From contig CAMHER010000016.1 of the NCBI GenBank assembly GCA_946184215.1, forward strand, positions 1-16,931: 16,931 bases of DNA, read 5' to 3'. The DNA comes from an uncultured Clostridia bacterium (GTDB lineage Bacteria; Bacillota; Clostridia; Oscillospirales; Oscillospiraceae). Positions 6,757 to 13,269 of this stretch are shown here, piece after piece; position 1 is the first letter of the stretch, and the number at the start of each line of letters is the position of its first letter. Made by a program: the position numbers and the translations under genes. The notes under the pieces are model-generated. The model did not search any database and was not told the DNA's origin. It saw only the letters and a program-made list of their open reading frames with translations.

Positions 6757-7434
6757 ATGGAAATGACTGCGGCGGCCTCGTGGCTGATGAGCGCCTTCTC
6801 AGGCCTGGATCTGGGGATTCTGAGCCTGCTTCACACCCTTTCCGAGCATGCCGGGGGGCTTCTTACCCCGCTGGCAAAGCTTGTCACGCTGCTGGGCGAG
6901 AAGGGCATTTTGTTCTTCCTGCTCTCGCTGGTGCTGATGTGCTTTGCCAAAACCCGCCCGCTGGGCGTGTGCATCTTCGGCGCCGTGTGCTGCGGCGCGC
7001 TGATCACCAACATTCTCCTCAAGGATTGGATCGCGCGGCCGAGGCCCTTTGAGACGCTCTCGGTCTACCGCGACTGGTGGCAGTCGATCGGCTCGCCGGC
7101 CGAGGACGGTTTTTCCTTCCCCTCCGGCCACGTCACCGCCGCGGCGGCGGGCATGGGCGCGCTGTGCTTCATGAAAGGGAAACGCTGGATCTGGCCCTCG
7201 GTGGGCGTGGTGCTGGTGATGATGCTCTCGCGCAACTATCTGATGGCCCACTTCCCCAGTGACGTCATCGCCGCTGCCGTCATCGGCGTGTTCTCCGCCT
7301 GGGTCGCCTGTCAGATCACCGGATTGATCTTCGCCTTCTTCTCCTCCCGCAAGAAAGGGGACCGGCTGGCCGATTTCGTACTGCACTACGACCTGCCGCT
7401 GCCCACATGGCTGACCTATAAGGGAAAACATTAA
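6757..7434 (+). CDS. PAP2-family membrane lipid phosphatase
   Basis: A 225-residue polytopic membrane protein with about six helices. All three PAP2 acid phosphatase motifs are intact: K89-D-W-I-A-R-P-R96-P97 (KX6RP), F-P122-S-G-H125 (PSGH), and S158-R159-N-Y-L-M-A-H165-F-P-S-D169 (SRX5HX3D). These residues form the phosphohistidine active site on the outer membrane face. Known relatives (BcrC/PgpB-like) dephosphorylate undecaprenyl pyrophosphate or phosphatidylglycerol phosphate, and undecaprenyl carrier recycling is a fair guess. GGAGG sits 10 bases before the ATG at 6757; a second in-frame ATG at 6763 is possible. The gene stands alone between its own promoter and a terminator. A KKGDRL basic stretch follows the last helix, with a short cytosolic tail. 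Confidence 0.9.
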   Translation: MEMTAAASWLMSAFSGLDLGILSLLHTLSEHAGGLLTPLAKLVTLLGEKGILFFLLSLVLMCFAKTRPLGVCIFGAVCCGALITNILLKDWIARPRPFETLSVYRDWWQSIGSPAEDGFSFPSGHVTAAAAGMGALCFMKGKRWIWPSVGVVLVMMLSRNYLMAHFPSDVIAAAVIGVFSAWVACQITGLIFAFFSSRKKGDRLADFVLHYDLPLPTWLTYKGKH

Positions 7435-7438
7435 ACAG

Positions 7439-7468
7439 AAAAAACCGGCCCCAATGGCCGGTTTTTTT
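7439..7468. terminator. Bidirectional terminator between PAP2 gene and HD gene
   Basis: A 12-bp perfect stem, AAAAAACCGGCC (7439-7450) with GGCCGGTTTTTT (7456-7467), has a five-base loop and a run of seven T. The A-run on the other side gives the same U-tract on the minus strand, so it can end both convergent units. Confidence 0.92.
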
Positions 7469-7474
7469 CATGCT

Positions 7475-8464
7475 TTATTCTCCCCGTACGTAATAATCCG
7501 TTTTCTCGGCCAGGAAGGCCGCCATCGCCGCTCCCCGCTCCTCGAACAGTTTGCTGACGCGGCCGCGGCCGAAAACGAATGGGTCGATCCAGCGCTTCTT
7601 CGCCCGGATAAGCCGCCAGCCATCCCGGCCGTCCTCCCGCTCTGCGCGCTCGGTGCGCGACAGGGCGCGGAAGGCGCGCCAGCGTGCGGCAAAGAGCGCG
7701 TCGGCGCAGAGCTTTTCGAGCAGCGCTTCCTCCCCTCCCTCCAAGTCCGACGCCGTCAGCACACCCGCGTCGAGCGCGTCCCGCAGCAGTTCGGCGAGCA
7801 TTTCCATGGCGTAGCGATCGGCATCACAGACGTAGATTTTCGAGCAGGAAAGCGCTATGTCGGCAAAGCGGGCCGCCCGCTCCGGGGTATGGAAGCACAG
7901 CTCCGCCTCCCCCTGTTCATTCACGCCGGGGGCGATATCCGCAAACAGCGCCGCGAGCTCCTCCTTTGCCGCAAGGCTGAAGTTGACGGCGTTGCCGATC
8001 GTGTACTCGAGCCGGTCGGCCGAGAGGCGCGGGGCGTCGTTGTCCGCGATGGGGTAGCGGTGATAGTCCTCGACGTCCTCTGCCGTGAGGCCAAGTTCGG
8101 AGAGGATCGCGCCGATCTCGGCGCTTTGGCGGATGATTTGCGCCGTTCCCTCTTCGGTCGCGGTCTGGTCAAGATAATCCCCTCGCAGGAAGTCCACCGC
8201 GTGGGCGAAGGGCGGCGTGGCGATGTCGTGCAAAAGCGCGCTCGCGCTCTGCGCCGCGTCGGCGGTAAAGCGCCAGACGATCAGCGCCGCGCCGAGACTG
8301 TGCTCGTATCGGGTATAGCGCGCGATGCCGCGAAAGCGCGGAAAGGACGTGTACTCGCAGCCGCAGTTCATCCCCACGCGCCGCAGCCGCTGCATCGGCG
8401 GCGTTTCGGCAAGGCGCAGGAGAAAATCCGGCGCCTTTGTTTCATAGATGGCGTGATAGTTCAT
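7475..8464 (-). CDS. HD-domain phosphohydrolase
   Basis: A 329-residue cytosolic protein of the HD superfamily, closest in pattern to the dGTPase-like group. Metal-binding residues are visible: H55 in RYTRYEHSLG (typical of the first His), H79-D80 in SALLHDIATPPFAH, and D150 in SADRLEYTIGN. The YTRYEHSLGA and HDIATPPFAH blocks are those seen in nucleotide-cleaving HD proteins. The rest is helical, with a basic KKRWIDPFVFGRGR segment near 285-300. The substrate cannot be told; dNTP or a phosphorylated nucleotide is plausible. The start codon overlaps the stop of the upstream RNA methyltransferase gene (ATGA at 8461-8464), so the pair is translationally coupled. It ends just before the shared terminator. 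Confidence 0.87.
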   Translation of the reverse strand: MNYHAIYETKAPDFLLRLAETPPMQRLRRVGMNCGCEYTSFPRFRGIARYTRYEHSLGAALIVWRFTADAAQSASALLHDIATPPFAHAVDFLRGDYLDQTATEEGTAQIIRQSAEIGAILSELGLTAEDVEDYHRYPIADNDAPRLSADRLEYTIGNAVNFSLAAKEELAALFADIAPGVNEQGEAELCFHTPERAARFADIALSCSKIYVCDADRYAMEMLAELLRDALDAGVLTASDLEGGEEALLEKLCADALFAARWRAFRALSRTERAEREDGRDGWRLIRAKKRWIDPFVFGRGRVSKLFEERGAAMAAFLAEKTDYYVRGE

Positions 8465-9273
8465 CGCTTTCCAAGCTCCCAGAAGGCCACGGCGCTGGCC
8501 GCCGCCACGTTGAGCGAATCCACCCCGTGGGCCATCGGGATCATGACCGTCCAGTCACAGTGCGCGATCGTGCTGCCAGCCAGGCCGTCGCCCTCGGTCC
8601 CCAGTACGACGGCGAGCTTTTCGCACGCGCGCAGCTCGGGCGCGTCCAGGCGCAGCGAGTCCTCCCGCAGCGCCATTGCCGCCGTGCGGAAGCCCAGGGC
8701 GCGCAGCGTCTGCGTCCAGTTCTCCTCTGCCGGGAAATACGTCCAGGGCACCTGAAAGACCGTGCCCATGCTCACGCGGATCGCCCGGCGATAGAGCGGG
8801 TCGCTGCCCTCGTCGGTGAGCAGCACGGCGTCCATCCCCAGCGCGGCAGCCGAGCGGAAGATCGCGCCGATGTTCGTCGGATTCATCACGTTTTCAAGCA
8901 CGGCGACACGCCGCGCGCCGCGGCAGACCTCTTCCACAGCCGGCAGCGCGGGCCGCCGCATCGCGCAGAGCATCCCGCGCGTGAGGTGAAAGCCCGTCAG
9001 AGAGCACAGCACCTCCTCCGGCGCGGCATAGACCGGGACGCCGGGGCAGCGCGCGATGAGCGCCGCGCCCTTGCCGGTGACGTGCTTCGTCTCCATCAGG
9101 AAGGAGACCGGCTCACAGCCGCCGTCGAGCGCCCGCTCGATGACGACAGGGCTTTCGGCGATGAAAAGCCCCTGGGCCGGGTCGCGGCGGCAGACGAGCT
9201 GGTTTTCCGTGAGACGGGCGTAGACGTCCAGCTCCGGGGCGGAAAAGTCGTTGATTTCGATGATCGTGGCCAT
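8461..9273 (-). CDS. TrmH-family (SPOUT) RNA 2'-O-methyltransferase
   Basis: A 270-residue SPOUT enzyme that would use S-adenosylmethionine to methylate ribose in rRNA or tRNA. The N-terminal substrate-binding part (about 10-110) includes LFIAESPVVIERAL. The catalytic domain has motif 1 ENVMNPTNIGAIFRSAAALG (127-146, with N131 and R140), motif 2 VVLGTEGDGL (222-231), and motif 3 IPMAHGVDSLNVAAASA (245-261), which form the trefoil knot. The ATG at 9273 is chosen over an upstream in-frame one at 9384. It has AGGAGC about five bases ahead, and the extra 37 residues have no family similarity and would cover the promoter. First gene of a two-gene unit with the HD protein. The exact RNA target is unknown. 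Confidence 0.9.
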   Translation of the reverse strand: MATIIEINDFSAPELDVYARLTENQLVCRRDPAQGLFIAESPVVIERALDGGCEPVSFLMETKHVTGKGAALIARCPGVPVYAAPEEVLCSLTGFHLTRGMLCAMRRPALPAVEEVCRGARRVAVLENVMNPTNIGAIFRSAAALGMDAVLLTDEGSDPLYRRAIRVSMGTVFQVPWTYFPAEENWTQTLRALGFRTAAMALREDSLRLDAPELRACEKLAVVLGTEGDGLAGSTIAHCDWTVMIPMAHGVDSLNVAAASAVAFWELGKR

Positions 9274-9301
9274 AACAAGCTCCTGTGAATGGATTCGCCT
9301 T

Positions 9302-9330
9302 ATTTTACCGCAGCGGAGAGACGCGCGCAA
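9302..9330 (-). promoter_or_regulatory. Possible promoter for the TrmH/HD unit
   Basis: Minus strand: TTGCGC (9330-9325), 17 bases, then TAAAAT (9307-9302). The -10 is good and the -35 matches only the TTG. It would give a leader of about 22 bases containing AGGAGC. Confidence 0.5.
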
Positions 9331-9410
9331 GGGCGCGTTTTTCCGCTTCCCGGGCAGCGTCTGGCGGCTTACAATTTGTTCCAAAAGTGCCTGTTTTCTT
9401 CAAAAAAGCA

Positions 9411-9439
9411 TTGACGGCGCCCTGTTTGGGGAATAAAAT
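9411..9439 (+). promoter_or_regulatory. Strong promoter for the ABC exporter unit
   Basis: TTGACG (9411-9416), exactly 17 bases, then TAAAAT (9434-9439). Each hexamer matches five of six consensus positions. Transcription would start near 9446, leaving about 23 bases with AAAGGAG. This also argues against a TTG start at 9439. Confidence 0.78.
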
Positions 9440-9468
9440 TGACCCATCAAGCAAAAGGAGTTGATCCT

Positions 9469-11307
9469 ATGGCCGGACCGGGACGGGGGCTCGGCCCCCG
9501 CGGTTTTCTGACCGACGAAGAGAAAAAGAACATGCCAAAGGTCAGCGGCGCGCTGTTGGGGCGGATCCTGGGCTATCTCAAGCCTTACGCTCTGCAGTTC
9601 CTGCTGGTGTTTGTGACGATCCTGCTCTCGGCCGTGGTCGGCCTGCTGCCGAGCATCATCACCGGCCGCATCGTCGACGAGGCGCTGGTGGGGAAGAACA
9701 TGCGTCTGCTCGTGCAGCTGCTCGTCATGGCCTTTGTCACGCTGACGGCCTCGCAGGTGATCTCGGTGCTGGAGAGCTATATCAACGCCTGGATCTCCCA
9801 GCGCATCATCTTCGACATGAAGAACCAGATGTACGACCATCTCCAGCACATGCCCCACGCGTTTTTCACCTCGGAAAAGCAGGGCGACATCATCACCCGC
9901 ATGAACACCGACATCTCCGGCGTCAGCACCGTGATCTCCGGGACGCTGTCGAGCATCGTTTCCAACGTTGCGACGGTGGTGACCACGCTGGTGGCGCTCT
10001 TTACCATGAGCTGGAAGCTGGCCATTGTCGGCATCGTCGTGATCCCGCTGCTGATCCTGCCGACGAAGAGCGTGGGAAGGCGGCGCTATCAGCTTTTGAC
10101 CGACTCCCAGGCGAAAAACGACGAGATGAATCAGCTGATCAACGAGACGCTCTCGGTCTCCGGTTCGCTGCTGGTCAAGCTGTTCACCCGTGAAGGGCGG
10201 GAGTATGAGCGCTTTGTCGCCGTGAACGAGGAGGTCACGCAGCTGGCGCTCAAAGAGCAGAACAGCGGCCGTTGGTTTCGCGTCGTGATGGGCATGTTCA
10301 CCCAGCTCGGCCCGCTGCTGATCTATTTCGCGGGCGGCTATCTCATCATCTCCCACGCCGACCTGGGGCTGACCGTCGGCACGATCACGGCCACGGTCTC
10401 GCTGATCAACCGGCTCTACCGCCCGGTGGAGAGCCTGCTCAACATCCATGTCGACTTTACCCGCTCGCTGGCGCTCTTCACGCGCATCTTCGCATACTTT
10501 GACATGCCAAACCCCATCCAGTCCCCGGAAAACGGCAAAAAACCCGACGTGACGGACGCCGACATCGTCTATGAGCACGTGCGCTTTTCCTATGACCCGG
10601 AGAAGCCGCTTCTCACCGACATTGATTTCACCGTTCCGGGCGGGAAGATGTACGCCATCGTCGGGCCCTCCGGCTCCGGCAAGTCCACGGTCGTGAACCT
10701 GATCCCCCGGCTCTACGATGTGCTGGGCGGACACGTGAGAGTGGCGGGCGTGGACGTGCGGGACTTCGACCTGAGCTATCTGCGCTCGCAGATCGGCGTG
10801 GTGACACAGGACAGCTATCTCTTCAACGGCACGATCCGGGAAAACCTGCTCTATGCCAGGGAGGACGCCACCCAGGAGGAGCTGGACGCCGCCTGCCATA
10901 TTGCGAACCTCTCGGACTTTATTGCCAACCAGCCCGAGGGGTATGAAACCGTCGTGGGCAACCGCGGTCTGAAGCTCTCCGGCGGGGAGAAGCAGCGGCT
11001 TTCGATCGCCCGCGTGATTTTAAAGGATCCGAAGATCCTGATTTTAGACGAGGCGACCAGCGCGCTCGACTCGATCACCGAAAACGCGATCCAGGAGGCG
11101 CTGGAGGCGCTGATGGAGGGGCGGACCAGTATCGTCATCGCCCACCGGCTTTCGACGATCCTGAAGGCCGACCGCATCCTTGTGGTCAAGGACGGCGTGA
11201 TCGCCGAGAGCGGCACGCACGAGGAGCTGCTGGAAAAGGGCGGCACCTACCGCGAGCTGTACGAGACCCAGTTCCGCAAGATCCTGGAAATGGAGGGGGA
11301 CAAATAA
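9469..11307 (+). CDS. ABC exporter half-transporter (MsbA/LmrA-like, fused TMD-NBD)
   Basis: A 612-residue fused transporter. The transmembrane domain spans about residues 35-345 (six helices) and the nucleotide-binding domain about 365-600. ATPase motifs are intact: Walker A GPSGSGKST (399-407), Q-loop Q447, signature LSGGEKQR (503-510), Walker B ILILDE (523-528) followed by ATSALD, and H559 in the switch loop. It would work as a homodimer, or as one half of a heterodimer whose partner is not here, exporting lipid, peptide or drug. The glycine-rich N-terminus (MAGPGRGLGPRG) precedes the first helix. The ATG at 9469 has AAGGAG eight bases upstream. It is followed one base after its stop by a 42-residue membrane protein. 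Substrate unknown. Confidence 0.93.
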   Translation: MAGPGRGLGPRGFLTDEEKKNMPKVSGALLGRILGYLKPYALQFLLVFVTILLSAVVGLLPSIITGRIVDEALVGKNMRLLVQLLVMAFVTLTASQVISVLESYINAWISQRIIFDMKNQMYDHLQHMPHAFFTSEKQGDIITRMNTDISGVSTVISGTLSSIVSNVATVVTTLVALFTMSWKLAIVGIVVIPLLILPTKSVGRRRYQLLTDSQAKNDEMNQLINETLSVSGSLLVKLFTREGREYERFVAVNEEVTQLALKEQNSGRWFRVVMGMFTQLGPLLIYFAGGYLIISHADLGLTVGTITATVSLINRLYRPVESLLNIHVDFTRSLALFTRIFAYFDMPNPIQSPENGKKPDVTDADIVYEHVRFSYDPEKPLLTDIDFTVPGGKMYAIVGPSGSGKSTVVNLIPRLYDVLGGHVRVAGVDVRDFDLSYLRSQIGVVTQDSYLFNGTIRENLLYAREDATQEELDAACHIANLSDFIANQPEGYETVVGNRGLKLSGGEKQRLSIARVILKDPKILILDEATSALDSITENAIQEALEALMEGRTSIVIAHRLSTILKADRILVVKDGVIAESGTHEELLEKGGTYRELYETQFRKILEMEGDK

Positions 11308-11308
11308 A

Positions 11309-11437
11309 ATGAAAATGGAATACCGCCAGGTTAAAGAGCGCGTGGAGAAGGAATCCGCGGCCCTCAAGGGAATCGTGATCAAGACGGGAATCGGCATGCT
11401 GATCGGTCTTATCGCCGCGATTTTCCTCTTCCGATGA
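11309..11437 (+). CDS. Small single-helix membrane protein, 42 residues
   Basis: This short frame starts one base after the transporter stop and runs to a TGA at 11435-11437. The first half is charged (MKMEYRQVKERVEKES). The second half holds one hydrophobic helix, about residues 27-41 (GIGMLIGLIAAIFLF), ending in a single Arg. The likely Shine-Dalgarno GGAGG (11292-11296) lies in the 3' end of the transporter gene, 12 bases before the ATG, so expression may depend on coupled translation. A perfect terminator follows directly. The arrangement (coupled, membrane, before the terminator) suggests a real small subunit or regulator of the exporter. No family is recognised, so function is inference. 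Confidence 0.66.
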   Translation: MKMEYRQVKERVEKESAALKGIVIKTGIGMLIGLIAAIFLFR

Positions 11438-11442
11438 GACGA

Positions 11443-11482
11443 AAAAAAGGAAGTACATCCATGCGGATGTGCTTCCTTTTTT
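11443..11482. terminator. Terminator of the ABC unit, also facing the methionine operon
   Basis: An 18-bp stem with one G-U pair (11443-11460 with 11465-11482) and an ATGC loop. The A-run and T-run on the two flanks make it bidirectional between convergent units; the minus-strand operon ends at 11494. Confidence 0.9.
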
Positions 11483-11493
11483 ATTCGCCCGGC

Positions 11494-13269
11494 TCATTCC
11501 GCCGCGTCCGCGCGGATGCGCTCCATGATGCGCACCATCAGCTCCGTGCGGGAGAAGGGCGTGATGAGAAAATAGCCGTCCACATACGGCGCCATGCGGC
11601 GGGCCAGTTTTGCCGAGATCTCGACGGCAAGCTCCTCGCCCCGCGCGCGGTCGGCATTTTCATAGCGCGCAATCGTCTCCTCGTCCACGCGAATGCCCGC
11701 GATCTCGCTGTTGATGAACAGCGCGTTTCGCTGGCTGACGATCGGCAGGATGCCGCCGAGGAGCTTCCCTTTCAATGTCTTGCGCGCCAGGCGGAGGTTT
11801 TCGAGCGCCTCGTCGGTAAAGACGGGCTGCGTCAAAAAGCCGTCGGCGCCGTTTTCCTCCTTCTGCCGGGCCAGATCCAGCTGGATGGCAAAATTGCGCA
11901 CGTTGACGTTCAGAGCGGCAAAGATATGGAACGGAGCGGGGAGCACGGCCCGGTTCATGCTGTCGACGAATTTGATGAGCTTTCGCGAGTTGAAGTTATA
12001 CACGCTTTTGACCTCGTCGCGGCTGGCCGCCGGGACGGGGTCGCCCGTGACGAGCAGGACGTTGCCCACATCCTCGGCGCAGAGACCGAGCAGCAGCGCC
12101 TGGGTGGCGTTGAGGTTGCGGTCGCGGCAGGTGAGGTGCGGCATAACGCCCGCGCCGAGCTCGCGCTTGATCTTGCAGACCATCAGGCTCGAATCCATGC
12201 GCGCCCGCGCGATCGGGCAGTCGGCCACGGTGATCACGTCCGCGCCGCCGTCGCGCAGCGTACGCGCGCCCTTCATAAAGCCCTCCACATTCGCGCCCTC
12301 GGGCGGGTCAAGCTCGACGGCAAAGGGCTTACGCGTGCTGTCGCACAGCGCGTCCCAGAACGGGTCGTGCCGCAGCGCGGCCCGCTCCCGCTCGCGCTTC
12401 TGCGCCGGATAATCGGCGAGAGCGGGGGCCGGGGCGCGCAGCGCTTTTGCCGCCGCGGCCATATGCTCCGGCGTCGTGCCGCAGCAGCCGCCGAGGATCC
12501 TGGCGCCGCGGGCGTGCAGGATCGCCGTCTGCGCGGCGAAATAGCCCGGCTCGCCGTCGTAATAGGTGCGGTTGCCGCGCACGGTGGGATAGCCGGCATT
12601 GGGCATCACGGAAAAGAGGCCCTCGATCGGGCCGATCCTGTCCATCAGCTCGACCATCTGGCGCCCGCCGGAGACGCAGTTGAGCCCCACTGCGTCGATA
12701 TAGGCGTCCTCCGCTGCGGCGCGGCACAGCTCGCCGATCAGGCGGCCGTCGCGCGTAAAGCCGTCCGGCTGCGCGGCAAAGGATACGATCACAAAGGCGT
12801 CGGGGTCCGCGGCCTTGATATGCGCGGCGATCTCGTGGAGATAGAGATCCGTCCCGATGGTTTCAAACAGGAAGTGCCGCGCACCGAGTGTGAGGAATTG
12901 ATCGACGATGAAGTGGTATTCCTCCAGCAGATCCGTGTCGTCGCGCGCATCGATCGGGCCGATATCGGCAAAGACATAGGCGTCCTCGCCCGCGGCCCGG
13001 CGGGCGATCAGCCATCCCTCGCGGAGGATGGCGGCGCAGTCCTGCGGCGGGAAATTCTGGCGGTTTGCGCCGTAAGTATTTGTTTTTATCGCACGGCATC
13101 CCACCTCGAGATAGGCGCGGTGGATCGCCTCGATCTCGCCGGGCGCGCTGAGATTGGCCCACTCGCAGTCGCGGTGGCTCGTACGGTTGCGCGAGGCGTA
13201 ATAGGTCCCCATGCCGCCGTCAAAGAGCAGCAGGCCGTTTTCGCGTATAAATGATCGGATCTCCTTCAT
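11494..13269 (-). CDS. Bifunctional homocysteine S-methyltransferase / methylenetetrahydrofolate reductase
   Basis: A 591-residue fusion of the YitJ type. The N-terminal homocysteine methyltransferase half (about 1-285) has the barrel start LLFDGGMGT (14-22), KTNTYGANR (62-70), and the zinc ligands C198 in GLNCVSGG and C262/C263 in GGCCGTT. The C-terminal MTHFR half (about 310-591) begins with FAVELDPPEG (316-325), containing the active-site glutamate E319. It continues with VITVADCP, MPHLTCRDRN and VLLVTGDP, typical of MetF barrels that bind FAD and folate. The reductase makes 5-methyl-THF, the methyl donor for the upstream MetH. The start at 13269 overlaps the MetH stop as ATGA, so translation is coupled. 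It ends before the terminator. The methyl donor of its own N-terminal half is uncertain. Confidence 0.92.
   Translation of the reverse strand: MKEIRSFIRENGLLLFDGGMGTYYASRNRTSHRDCEWANLSAPGEIEAIHRAYLEVGCRAIKTNTYGANRQNFPPQDCAAILREGWLIARRAAGEDAYVFADIGPIDARDDTDLLEEYHFIVDQFLTLGARHFLFETIGTDLYLHEIAAHIKAADPDAFVIVSFAAQPDGFTRDGRLIGELCRAAAEDAYIDAVGLNCVSGGRQMVELMDRIGPIEGLFSVMPNAGYPTVRGNRTYYDGEPGYFAAQTAILHARGARILGGCCGTTPEHMAAAAKALRAPAPALADYPAQKRERERAALRHDPFWDALCDSTRKPFAVELDPPEGANVEGFMKGARTLRDGGADVITVADCPIARARMDSSLMVCKIKRELGAGVMPHLTCRDRNLNATQALLLGLCAEDVGNVLLVTGDPVPAASRDEVKSVYNFNSRKLIKFVDSMNRAVLPAPFHIFAALNVNVRNFAIQLDLARQKEENGADGFLTQPVFTDEALENLRLARKTLKGKLLGGILPIVSQRNALFINSEIAGIRVDEETIARYENADRARGEELAVEISAKLARRMAPYVDGYFLITPFSRTELMVRIMERIRADAAE

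Noticed and set aside
9321..9342. A 6-bp hairpin followed by TTTTT on the plus strand
   Set aside because: No plus-strand gene precedes it, the stem is short, and the bases overlap the probable TrmH promoter. Chance in GC-rich DNA is more likely.
9274..9384. 37-residue N-terminal extension of the TrmH protein
   Set aside because: It covers the promoter and the Shine-Dalgarno for the 9273 start, and the added residues show no similarity to the family.
9400..10899. A 499-residue minus-strand frame over the ABC exporter
   Set aside because: Shadow of the transporter gene, with low-complexity HDRxxQ-type composition and no domain.
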